32,776 bases of DNA from positions 1 through 32,776 of the forward strand of contig JAKSPN010000006.1 in the NCBI GenBank assembly GCA_024404755.1, read 5' to 3'. The translations under genes were made by a program, and so were the position numbers. How positions within the stretch are numbered: position 1 is the stretch's first letter; each line of letters opens with the position of its first letter. The notes beneath the pieces are model-generated. The model was not told where the DNA came from, searched no databases, and saw nothing but the letters and a program-made list of their open reading frames with translations. Source of the DNA: Clostridia bacterium. GTDB lineage: Bacteria > Bacillota > Clostridia > Oscillospirales > Acutalibacteraceae. Of the stretch, positions 20,449-28,025 are shown one piece after another.

Positions 20449-20464
20449 GGAAAACTTACAGTTT

Positions 20465-22018
20465 TCAGTCGCCGAGAGAGTCGGTAATTTCCACCACTTT
20501 GGTCATCTCGTAGCAACGGAACTTGTCGTCCACGCCGTCCGGCTTCGCGCCTTTGGTCAAAAGACTGACAATCGGCACGAGAATAAGACCGCCCACCATA
20601 GCGAACACGCCGGAGTAGAGCGAGTTGGTAAACACGAACGACAGCACCGGCACGTCCGCCACCGAGAACACGTTCATCGAGATAAGCAACTGCGCAATCT
20701 CCAAGCCCACGCCGAACACAAACGAGCAGACGACGGCGGGTTTGGTCACGCCTTTCCAGTACAGCCCGTAGAGGAACGGCGCCAAGAACGCGCCCGCCAA
20801 AGCACCCCACGACACACCCATCATCTGGGCGATGAGCAGGTTTTTCGATTTGTACTGCATAATGGCGATAAACGCGGACACCGCGATAAAGAACACGATA
20901 AACGAGCGAATGCAAAGCATTTTGCCTTTTTCGCTCATTTCTTTCTTTTTCAGCGGCGCAATGAAGTCGAGGGTCAACGTCGAGCCACTCGTCAAAACAA
21001 GGGACGACAGCGTAGACATCGACGCGGAAAGCACGAGCACAATCACGATACCGATCAGCACCGGCGAAAGGGTCGAAAGCATGGTCGGGATAACGGCATC
21101 AAAGCCATCGTTTGCCACGTCCACGTTGTACAGACGACCGAAGCCGCCGAGGAAGTAGCAGCCGCCCGCCACCACAATGGCGAACAACGTCGAAATCACG
21201 GTGCCTTTTTTAATCGCATCCTCGTTGGTGATGGCGTAGAATTTGCCGACCATCTGCGGCAGACCCCACGTACCGAGCGAGGTAAGAAGCACAACAAACA
21301 AGAGGAACAGCGGTTTTGCGCCGAAGAACGAGGCATATTCCCAACCGCCGTTCGCGCCGGTCGCCAGTTCCGACACCGCGGCGGTCAAACCGCCGTTGTC
21401 GTGAAGCACCGCGCCGATGACGGCCACGATACCGGCAAGCATCACAAGTCCTTGAATAAAGTCGTTAATCGCGGTCGCCATATAGCCGCCGAACAGCACG
21501 TACACGCCGGTCAGCACCGCCATAATGAGCACGCAGACGGAGTAATCCACACCCTCGTACGCCATCGAGAACAAGCGGGACAGACCGTTGTAGAGCGAGG
21601 CGGTGTACGGGATTAAGAACAAGAACGTAATCGCGGAAGCCGCGACTTTGAGCCCTTTGGAGTTAAAGCGCGAGCCGAAGAAATCCGGCATCGTCTTACT
21701 GCCGAGGTGTTGGGTCATAATGCGGGTGCGGCGGCCGAGCACGCTCCACGCAAGGAGTGAGCCGATGAACGCGTTACCGAGGCCAATCCACGTCGAAGCC
21801 AGACCGAAGTTCCAGCCGAACTGACCGGCGTAGCCGACGAAGATAACCGCCGAGAAGTAGGACGTACCAAACGCGAACGCGGTCAGCCACGGGCCGACGT
21901 TCCGTCCGCCGAGGACAAAGCCGTTGACGTCGGTGGCTTGGCGGCGGCAATACACGCCGATACCAATCATCACCGCGAAGAACACGACCAAAAACGCCGT
22001 AATAATAAACGTATTCAT
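20465..22018 (-). CDS. Sodium:solute symporter (SSS family)
   Basis: SSS proteins use the sodium gradient to import small solutes such as proline, pantothenate, acetate or phenylacetate. The protein is 517 residues with about 13 hydrophobic spans and the family segment FVLGGRNVGPWLTAFAFGTS early on, followed by GYAGQFGWNFGLASTWIGLG. The ATG at 22016-22018 follows GGAGGAG by 6 bases; the in-frame TTG five codons upstream lies within that site. It begins 28 bases after the acyl-CoA synthetase and shares its T-box. The substrate cannot be read directly. Since phenylacetate permeases of Pseudomonas belong to this family and the neighbours are aryl-acid enzymes, an aryl acid is a good guess; tyrosine or another amino acid remains possible. 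Confidence 0.88.
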   Translation of the reverse strand: MNTFIITAFLVVFFAVMIGIGVYCRRQATDVNGFVLGGRNVGPWLTAFAFGTSYFSAVIFVGYAGQFGWNFGLASTWIGLGNAFIGSLLAWSVLGRRTRIMTQHLGSKTMPDFFGSRFNSKGLKVAASAITFLFLIPYTASLYNGLSRLFSMAYEGVDYSVCVLIMAVLTGVYVLFGGYMATAINDFIQGLVMLAGIVAVIGAVLHDNGGLTAAVSELATGANGGWEYASFFGAKPLFLLFVVLLTSLGTWGLPQMVGKFYAITNEDAIKKGTVISTLFAIVVAGGCYFLGGFGRLYNVDVANDGFDAVIPTMLSTLSPVLIGIVIVLVLSASMSTLSSLVLTSGSTLTLDFIAPLKKKEMSEKGKMLCIRSFIVFFIAVSAFIAIMQYKSKNLLIAQMMGVSWGALAGAFLAPFLYGLYWKGVTKPAVVCSFVFGVGLEIAQLLISMNVFSVADVPVLSFVFTNSLYSGVFAMVGGLILVPIVSLLTKGAKPDGVDDKFRCYEMTKVVEITDSLGD

Positions 22019-22046
22019 TATAATCTCCTCCAATCGAGATTAAAAA

Positions 22047-23684
22047 TCACCCTTTGTTCTGGGCATCCACAAGCAAGTCGCCGCCGTAGCGTTTACGAAG
22101 CACGGGTTTTTCGATTTTGCCGGTGGGGTTGCGCGGAATTTCCGCAAAAATAATCTTGCGCGGGCGTTTATAACGCGGCAAATCCGCGCAGAACGTGTTG
22201 ATTTCTTCTTCGGTCGCGGTTTCGCCGTCTTTCAGCTCGATAATCGCCGCGGCAATCTCGCCGAGGCGCGCATCCGGCAAACCGATGACCGCCGCATCTT
22301 TGATTTTCATATTGCCGCGCAGGAAATCTTCAATCTGCACGGGATAGAGGTTTTCACCGCCGGAGATAATCACGTCTTTTTTGCGGTCCACAAGGAAGAT
22401 AAAGCCGTCCTCGTCCTCGCGCGCCATATCGCCGGTATACAGCCAACCGTCGTGCAGAATTTCCGCCGACGCTTCGGGATTTTTATAGTAGCAGGTCATG
22501 ACACCCGGGCCTTTAACCGCGAGTTCGCCGACCTCGCCTTGTTTGACCGGCTCACCGTTTTCGTCGATGATTTTGGTCTCCCACAGATAACCGGCTTTGC
22601 CGATGGCGCCGACTTTATGTTCGTTCTCGACACCGAGGTGGACACAACCCGGCCCAATCGACTCGGAAAGCCCGTAGTTGGTGTCGTATTCGTGGTGCGG
22701 GAATTTCTCTTTCCAGCGGCGAATCAGACTCGGCGGAACGGGTTGCGCGCCGATGTGCATCAGGCGCCATTGCGACAGACGGTACTGCGACAAATCCACG
22801 CGACCGCTGTCAATCGCATCGAGAATATCCTGCGCCCACGGCACGAGCAACCACACGATAGTCGCCTTTTCGTCCGAAGCGGCGCGGAGAATCCATTCGG
22901 GTTTCACGCCGCGCAAAAGCACCGCACGGCTGCCGGAAAGCAGACTGCCGAACCAGTGCATTTTCGCGCCGGTGTGGTACAGCGGCGGAATGCAAAGAAA
23001 CACGTCCTCACGGGTTTGACCGTGGTGCGCTTGCTCGGTACGGCAAGAGCAGATGAGCGATTCGTGGTTGTGCAAAATGGCTTTCGGGAAGCCGGTCGTA
23101 CCGGAGGAGAAATAAATCGCCGCATCGTCTTTTTCTTTCAAATCGATAGGCGGTTGCTGCGAGGAGCAGAACGGCAACAGCTCGTCCATATCCTCCGCGA
23201 ATTTCGGGGCTTTTTTGCCCACGAAGAAGAACTGTTTTACTTTCTTTTTGAGCGTAGGCAACACGTCTTTCACGCGATCGGTAAACTCCGGTCCGAACAC
23301 CAACACGGACACGTCCGCCAAATCCACGCAATAGGCGATTTCGTCCGCGGTGTAGCGGAAGTTAAGCGGCACCGCGACGGCGCCCGCTTTGAGCGCGCCG
23401 AAATACGCCGGCAACCATTCAAGGCAGTTCATCATGAGAATGCCTACTTTGTCGCCTTTTTTCACGTGGCGCGTGAGAAGCAGATTGGCAAAGCGGTTGG
23501 CACGAATATCAAAATCGCGCCACGTAATCTCGCGGCGATACGGCTGCGCCGCATCCGCTTCGATGAGGTTGAATTCGCGCCAGGTGTGCGCGGCATCGTG
23601 CTCCTCAGTCGGGTTGATTTCGACGAGCGCCGTCTCTTTGCCGTAGAGCCGAGCATTCTTTTCCAAGAGTTCCGTAATAACCAT
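22047..23684 (-). CDS. AMP-binding acyl-CoA synthetase, Tyr T-box controlled
   Basis: The 545-residue protein is an adenylate-forming enzyme that should couple a carboxylic acid to CoA through an acyl-AMP. The ATP loop FSSGTTGFPK is at 192-201, YGLSESIG at 337-344, YTGD at 416-419, the hinge near DRKKDVIISGGENLYPVQIE (433-452), and the C-terminal lysine in NPTGK (K523). Between residues 22 and 52 there is an extra segment (INPTEEHDAAHTWREFNLIE and following) before the first core motif, longer than in ordinary family members. The ATG follows AAGGAG by 7 bases and comes straight after a tyrosine T-box. The acid is unknown; 4-hydroxyphenylacetate or another aryl acid would fit the regulation and the neighbours. 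Confidence 0.9.
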   Translation of the reverse strand: MVITELLEKNARLYGKETALVEINPTEEHDAAHTWREFNLIEADAAQPYRREITWRDFDIRANRFANLLLTRHVKKGDKVGILMMNCLEWLPAYFGALKAGAVAVPLNFRYTADEIAYCVDLADVSVLVFGPEFTDRVKDVLPTLKKKVKQFFFVGKKAPKFAEDMDELLPFCSSQQPPIDLKEKDDAAIYFSSGTTGFPKAILHNHESLICSCRTEQAHHGQTREDVFLCIPPLYHTGAKMHWFGSLLSGSRAVLLRGVKPEWILRAASDEKATIVWLLVPWAQDILDAIDSGRVDLSQYRLSQWRLMHIGAQPVPPSLIRRWKEKFPHHEYDTNYGLSESIGPGCVHLGVENEHKVGAIGKAGYLWETKIIDENGEPVKQGEVGELAVKGPGVMTCYYKNPEASAEILHDGWLYTGDMAREDEDGFIFLVDRKKDVIISGGENLYPVQIEDFLRGNMKIKDAAVIGLPDARLGEIAAAIIELKDGETATEEEINTFCADLPRYKRPRKIIFAEIPRNPTGKIEKPVLRKRYGGDLLVDAQNKG

Positions 23685-23710
23685 AATTTTTCTCCTTTTG
23701 CTCGAAGGGC

Positions 23711-23753
23711 AATAAAAAAACCGCCCTCCTGTTTTCTAAAAAACAGAGGACGG
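23711..23753 (-). terminator. Regulated terminator of the Tyr T-box
   Basis: Arms 23721-23735 and 23740-23753 pair over 14 bp with one bulged base and one G-U pair, followed on the minus strand by TTTTTTTATT. It overlaps the antiterminator-forming CCCGTCCT. Confidence 0.92.
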
Positions 23754-23993
23754 GAATTCCCGTGGTACCACCTCAATTTACCGTTGCCTTGCGACAAGCG
23801 GCCTCTTTGGGTACGGTTGCAAAAACGATACCCTAACGCTTTAACGGGCGTACCCGTCGCAGTCTACTTACCAACGGTGTTCGGTGCGCTGCTCGCGGAA
23901 TGTATTCAAAGCGCTTCTCCTACCGCCTTGCACCAACCGGCGGCTCTCTGTAAGGAGTGACGGCGCTTCTACTTTTTTCCGGTCGTCACATTT
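23711..23993 (-). promoter_or_regulatory. Tyrosine-specific T-box leader
   Basis: Read on the minus strand, Stem I is closed by CGGAA pairing with TTCCG. AAGTA stands on its 5' side, AAGCGC pairs with GCGCTT, and the loop GAATACA follows, placing the specifier TAC (Tyr) at complement 23902-23904. The distal end has ACAGAGAG and GGTTGGTGCAAGG, both standard Stem I features. The T-box AGGTGGTACCACGGG is at 23759-23773; its TGGT complements ACCA, agreeing with the A discriminator of tRNA-Tyr. AGG plus ACGGG can pair with CCCGT plus CCT as antiterminator. The first gene downstream is an acyl-CoA synthetase, not tyrS or a pathway gene of the shikimate route. Confidence 0.93.
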
Positions 23994-23999
23994 TCATTC

Positions 24000-24028
24000 A
24001 TTATATACCCCTCATTCCCCCTTGTCAA
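24000..24028 (-). promoter_or_regulatory. Consensus sigma-A promoter of the Tyr T-box operon
   Basis: TTGACA (24023-24028), 17 bases, TATAAT (24000-24005): a perfect match to both consensus boxes. Transcription should start near 23993. A promoter this strong leaves control to the T-box. Confidence 0.92.
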
Positions 24029-24040
24029 CCCTTTTTCGCA

Positions 24041-24075
24041 AAAAAATTCCGCAGCCATTCGACTGCGGAATTTTT
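24041..24075 (-). terminator. Terminator after the first dockerin gene
   Basis: AAAAATTCCGCAG (24042-24054) pairs with 24063-24075 around an 8-base loop; the minus-strand side continues with T residues. It ends 12 bases after the stop codon at 24088 and insulates the following T-box promoter. Confidence 0.9.
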
Positions 24076-24087
24076 GCTCTGTTTTCG

Positions 24088-26028
24088 TTAACCCTGCGGG
24101 CCGAGGTCCTCTTCGCTGACAATGTTGGCAAGATATTTACGCACGAGCAGCACGTCTTTCATATTGACTTCGCCGTCGCCGTTGGCATCCGCCGTTTTCA
24201 TATTGATGTACTCATCCATACCCGCCAAATACTTACGCAAGACGAGAATGTCTTTCATATTGACCTCGCAGTCGTCGTTGGCATCACCGTAGAAAATATC
24301 GATAGACGGACCGATAGACGGCTGAGTCGTCGGCAACGTCTGGGACCGACTCGGCAACGTCTGAGATTGGCTCGGCAACGTCTGAGATTGGCTCGGCAAC
24401 GTCTGGGACTGGCTCGGTTGCGTCGGATTGGTCTGAGATTGGCTCGGCTGAGTCGGATTGGTCTGGGACTGGCTCGGTTGAGTCGGGTTGGTCTGCGACT
24501 GGCTCGGCACGGTTTGGGACGAAGGAGTCGTCGTTCCATCACCGGAATAGCGATAGACGTTGATTTCGATATGAGTGATATACACTTTATCGGTATATCC
24601 GTCCGCATCGCTGAAATAGGCCAATTGCGTGAAATCGCCGTTCAGGTCGGGCGCCAGCAGGTTGCCTTTTTTGTCGGTCGCCGTACCGATGAGTTTTTGG
24701 CAGGTAAGGCCGGCGTTCTCGCCGATAGCGGCGCAGAACTGGGCTTTATCGTCGCCCCAGAACTCACAGTCGCCGGTCAGGAAGCCCGCCACAGCGTAAC
24801 CGCTGTTGCCCTGCACGTAGCCCCTGGTGAAAATCTCGTAATACTCATCGTCCTCAATCGTACCGTTCGCGGCAAGATCCGCACGAATGGCGGCGTCAAT
24901 TTCCGCGTTGTCGAGAGTGCCGATGTAGTTGTTAATCGTAACCGTCGCGTTGACGTCGCCTTCCCAAATACTGGTTTTGGTCAGCGTACCCGTATGCGGT
25001 TTCGTCGGCTGCGTGGGTTTGGTCGTGTAGGTCGGACGAGACGCGGTGGTGCCGCCTTTCACGTACACCGACGTGGTGGGCAGCGCACCGGAGAGGTAGT
25101 TATAATAGGAGCGCGCGTGGTGAATCGCCACACCGGCATCCATCGGGTAGTTTTTCGCATCGATTTGAGTGTAAATGTAATCGAGCATTTCGCACAGATA
25201 CGCTTTGCTCTTGCTGGAAATGTCGATGGCGGAGTCCACTTTATCGGTCTCGATGCCGTAGGTGAAGTCGCAGTTGTACTGGACCGCGTAGTCAATGGCT
25301 TTTCTCTCGTTGGCGCGAGACATAACCTTCGCGCCGGTCGTGCGATAGGACATGAGCGACACGGTACCTTTGCCGCCGCTGAGTTCTTTGGCAAGGATTT
25401 TGTAGAAGTCGGTGGTGCCGTTGTAGGTCACGCTCTCCGCACCGGCCCACGCCGGGTTCACGTCAAACTCAACGTACACGCCGTTGGCAACGAGAGTTTT
25501 CAGCGCGTTATCGAGCAGGTTGTCGCAATATTTTTGGAGAACCGAGGTGTTATACCCGCCCGGCTCCACGTCGAAGTGGATACCGTACAGCCAGTCGTCC
25601 GGATAGGTGTTTTTGTACGCCACCCAACCGTTGTACAGCTTGTTGATATAGCTGGAAGCCGTACCGGCGTTGGTCGCAAGACCCGGGTCGTCAATCATCA
25701 CAGAGGTGCGCATACCGTGGGTTTGCGCCGCCTGAACAAAGTTGTGGAGAGAAGCATGGTTGCCGGTCGTCCACAAAGAAGTGTACGCTTCGATGTAAAT
25801 TTCGGTCACGCCGGTTTCTTCCAAAAGACCGAGATAGTTGTCGCGCGTCGTGGTGTTGGTCGCATCGGCATAATACCACCACCAGCAACCGAGACGGTGT
25901 TTGCGCCCGTCATAGGTTTGCGCACCCGCATTCATGCTTTGGAACATCGCCGGAAGCATCGTCAGCAAGAACACGATTACAAGAGCTAACGCAATTACGG
26001 ATTTCGAGAGTTTCTTTGCCCTGGTCAT
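24088..26028 (-). CDS. Secreted dockerin protein with unknown GCWWW domain (paralogue A)
   Basis: The 646-residue protein has a signal peptide (residues 1 to about 36, KK then a long hydrophobic core and MNAGAQ). A domain at about 45-320 has GCWWW (47-51), GVTEIYIEAY, YGIHFDVEPG (148-157, with D153 and E155), LMSYR and GIETD; the pattern suggests a TIM-barrel-like hydrolase but I know no named family. A Thr/Pro linker leads to a second domain (about 355-505, perhaps carbohydrate-binding), then a PSQSQT repeat linker, and a type I dockerin at 577-646 with two calcium loops (GDANDDCEVNMKD, ADANGDGEVNMKD). Dockerins attach proteins to cohesins of a cellulosome or cell surface. The ATG at 26026-26028 follows GAGGTG by 6 bases. 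It is a paralogue of the next gene upstream. Confidence 0.88.
   Translation of the reverse strand: MTRAKKLSKSVIALALVIVFLLTMLPAMFQSMNAGAQTYDGRKHRLGCWWWYYADATNTTTRDNYLGLLEETGVTEIYIEAYTSLWTTGNHASLHNFVQAAQTHGMRTSVMIDDPGLATNAGTASSYINKLYNGWVAYKNTYPDDWLYGIHFDVEPGGYNTSVLQKYCDNLLDNALKTLVANGVYVEFDVNPAWAGAESVTYNGTTDFYKILAKELSGGKGTVSLMSYRTTGAKVMSRANERKAIDYAVQYNCDFTYGIETDKVDSAIDISSKSKAYLCEMLDYIYTQIDAKNYPMDAGVAIHHARSYYNYLSGALPTTSVYVKGGTTASRPTYTTKPTQPTKPHTGTLTKTSIWEGDVNATVTINNYIGTLDNAEIDAAIRADLAANGTIEDDEYYEIFTRGYVQGNSGYAVAGFLTGDCEFWGDDKAQFCAAIGENAGLTCQKLIGTATDKKGNLLAPDLNGDFTQLAYFSDADGYTDKVYITHIEINVYRYSGDGTTTPSSQTVPSQSQTNPTQPSQSQTNPTQPSQSQTNPTQPSQSQTLPSQSQTLPSQSQTLPSRSQTLPTTQPSIGPSIDIFYGDANDDCEVNMKDILVLRKYLAGMDEYINMKTADANGDGEVNMKDVLLVRKYLANIVSEEDLGPQG
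24331..24504 (-). repeat. In-frame tandem repeats coding the dockerin linker
   Basis: Four 21-base units (24331-24414, starting CGGCAACGTCTG on the plus strand) are followed by three 30-base units (24415-24504). They encode repeated TLPSQSQ and TNPTQPSQSQ segments of the linker. All units are multiples of three, so gain or loss keeps the frame. Confidence 0.92.
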
Positions 26029-26071
26029 GATTTGCACCTCATACAATAATGTTAATATAGTAATACGATAA

Positions 26072-26100
26072 TGTCATTGGCAGAAAACGCCATAATGACA
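26072..26100 (-). promoter_or_regulatory. Leader hairpin of dockerin gene A
   Basis: TGTCATT at 26072-26078 pairs with AATGACA at 26094-26100, with additional GGC/GCC pairing inside. It starts at the predicted +1 position of the transcript and is not followed by a U-run, so a 5' stabilising role is likely. Confidence 0.5.
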
Positions 26101-26106
26101 GGTTAA

Positions 26107-26135
26107 AGTATAGTATATTTCACAAATAAAGTCAA
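26107..26135 (-). promoter_or_regulatory. Sigma-A promoter of dockerin gene A
   Basis: TTGACT (26130-26135), 17 bases, TATACT (26107-26112). Both boxes are identical to those of paralogue B. Confidence 0.82.
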
Positions 26136-26195
26136 GGGTTTTTACACTTTTTGTGACAATTTTCACAAATACGCCGCATTTTCTGTGAGAAAGCA

Positions 26196-26232
26196 ACAAA
26201 AAACACCCATTCCCGCAGGAATGGGTGTTTTT
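26196..26232 (-). terminator. Terminator after dockerin gene B
   Basis: AAAAACACCCATTCC (26199-26213), loop CGCA, and its complement to 26232, followed on the minus strand by TTTTGTTGC. It lies 12 bases after the stop at 26245 and separates the two dockerin genes into distinct transcripts. Confidence 0.92.
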
Positions 26233-26244
26233 GCCGTATCAGAA

Positions 26245-27903
26245 TCAGGCGTTCGGGCCGAGTTTGTTGATGATGTTCGCCAAATATTTGCGCAGCATCA
26301 GCACGTCTTTCATATTGACGTCGCCGTCGCCGTTGGCATCCGCCGTTTTCGTGTTGATGGTCACCGACATATTCGCAAGGAATTTACGCATCAGCAAAAC
26401 GTCTTTCATATTGACGTCGCCGTCATCGTTGGCATCACCGTAGAGGGTCTCGACAACGATGCTGGGTCTGGTGGTCGGCGCGGTGGTCGGAAGAGTCATT
26501 CTCGTCGTGGAAGCCGTCGTCGGGGCGGTCGATTTCGTGGTCGGAATCACGCCGCCGTGGAAGGCATACACTTTCAGGTTGCCGATGTGGCACACGTCGT
26601 CGGAAGCATCGGAGAACACGCAGAAGTTGACGTCAGCGCCCATCTTCGACAGTTCGTCCGCTTTTTCCCACGTGCAGTATTGCAGCTCGGCGCCTTTTTC
26701 GGATTTGCCCCACGCTTCGAGGTATTCAAGACCTTTGGTGGCGTTGGCATCCTGATAGAAACCGAACACGCAGTAGCCGGACGGGCCTCTCAAATACGAA
26801 CTGTTGTCCGAGGTAACGATGTATTTGGAAGCCGTGCCGTAGGTAGCGATATCGTCACGAATGGCCTGGGTCAGCGAATCCACTTTGATGATACCCACGG
26901 TGTTTTTGGTGGTGATATCCGTGTTGATGTCGCCCGACCAGATGCAGTTGCCATCGGACGGAGGCGCGGTGGTCGGGGTGGTGTCTTTCAGGTTGTAGAG
27001 CGAACGGTTCATGTGAATCGCCATACCGTAGTCTTTAAGACCTTGGCTCGCAAGCCACGCCATCGCTTGGTCCATCACACCGAACATATCCGCTTTGCTC
27101 TTGCCGTAGAAGGTAACTTTCGCGGGGGTGACGTTGTCGGTCTCCACACCGAGGCACACCGGAGTGCCGGCGGCTTTACACGCGGTAACAACCGGAGCCG
27201 AGAAGGTGGCGATGGTGTCCGCGCCGCTCATAGTGTTGCGGTAGGACATCGCAAACACCGCGTCAAAGTTTTTCGCAAGGATGTTGTAGATACCGGTCAC
27301 GCCGTTCAAGGTGGTGGAAGTACCGCCCTGACCGTTCCAACCGCAGTTAACGTCTACCTCAATATACATGCCGCCGGCACGAGCCGCCTGCACGCGAGCG
27401 ATGAATTTATCCGCATAGTTTTGGAGCACGGTGGCGTTGTAGTTGCCCGGCTCGATGTCCATATGGATACCGTAAATCGGCTCGGACGGATACGTCGCGT
27501 TGTAGGTTTTGATGTAGTTGACCATCAAATCGAAGTTCGCGGCATTGTTGTTTGCGAAATCGTCCCACTCGCCGTAAAGAACGGCAACGCGGCAACCGTA
27601 GGTTTTCGCTTTCGCCACAAACGTATGGAGTTTGTTGCGGTTACCGTCGGTGTTGAGAAGACCGAAGCAGGAGAGATAAATCTCGTTCACGCCGCAATCT
27701 TTCATGCATTGGAGATAATTGGTCGCGTTCGGCTCGTTGATGTCGGAAGAACTCCACCACCAGCAGCCCACACGTTTGCCGCCGAAATCTTTGGCCGCCT
27801 GCGCGTTCATGTTGCTGGACAGAGCCGGCATAAACGCCAACGCCATCGCCAGCACGAGCACCAGCGCGAGCAGCGATTTCACGCTTTTCTTGGAGATAGA
27901 CAT
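26245..27903 (-). CDS. Secreted dockerin protein with unknown GCWWW domain (paralogue B)
   Basis: The 552-residue protein has a signal peptide (residues 1 to about 37, ending near MNAQAA). The first domain (about 44-310) has GCWWW (46-50), GVNEIYL, YGIHMDIEPG (144-153, with D149 and E151), FAMSYR, GVETD and IHMNRSLYN, colinear with paralogue A. A second domain (about 325-455) starts CIWSGDINTDIT and ends in IGNLKVYA. A Thr/Pro linker of about 30 residues follows, shorter and without the PSQSQT repeats of A. The dockerin is at 485-552 with GDANDDGDVNMKD and ADANGDGDVNMKD. The ATG at 27901-27903 follows GAGGTG by 7 bases; an upstream ATG lies in that site. The conserved acidic pair in IHxDxEPG could be catalytic; this is inference. 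Confidence 0.88.
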   Translation of the reverse strand: MSISKKSVKSLLALVLVLAMALAFMPALSSNMNAQAAKDFGGKRVGCWWWSSSDINEPNATNYLQCMKDCGVNEIYLSCFGLLNTDGNRNKLHTFVAKAKTYGCRVAVLYGEWDDFANNNAANFDLMVNYIKTYNATYPSEPIYGIHMDIEPGNYNATVLQNYADKFIARVQAARAGGMYIEVDVNCGWNGQGGTSTTLNGVTGIYNILAKNFDAVFAMSYRNTMSGADTIATFSAPVVTACKAAGTPVCLGVETDNVTPAKVTFYGKSKADMFGVMDQAMAWLASQGLKDYGMAIHMNRSLYNLKDTTPTTAPPSDGNCIWSGDINTDITTKNTVGIIKVDSLTQAIRDDIATYGTASKYIVTSDNSSYLRGPSGYCVFGFYQDANATKGLEYLEAWGKSEKGAELQYCTWEKADELSKMGADVNFCVFSDASDDVCHIGNLKVYAFHGGVIPTTKSTAPTTASTTRMTLPTTAPTTRPSIVVETLYGDANDDGDVNMKDVLLMRKFLANMSVTINTKTADANGDGDVNMKDVLMLRKYLANIINKLGPNA

Positions 27904-27937
27904 AGTTTTGCACCTCATTCAAGTAAGTTTTTGTCTA

Positions 27938-27957
27938 CCGAAAAGGGGTCTTTTCAG
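27938..27957 (-). promoter_or_regulatory. Leader hairpin of dockerin gene B
   Basis: CCGAAAAG (27938-27945) pairs with CTTTTCAG (27950-27957), 8 bp with one G-U pair and a 4-base loop, close to the predicted transcript start. Its sequence is unrelated to the hairpin of paralogue A although the position is similar. Confidence 0.45.
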
Positions 27958-27965
27958 TTAGAGAT

Positions 27966-27994
27966 AGTATACAATATGCCAAGAAAAAAGTCAA
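27966..27994 (-). promoter_or_regulatory. Sigma-A promoter of dockerin gene B
   Basis: TTGACT (27989-27994), 17 bases, TATACT (27966-27971), the same boxes and spacing as for paralogue A. Confidence 0.82.
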
Positions 27995-28025
27995 GGGAAA
28001 ACAAGAAATTTGTAAGTTTTTTACA

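Noticed and set aside
24331-24504. Regular repeats that look like a small CRISPR array
   Set aside because: The units are contiguous, of 21 and 30 bases, in frame, and encode the PSQSQT linker; there are no unique spacers and no cas genes.
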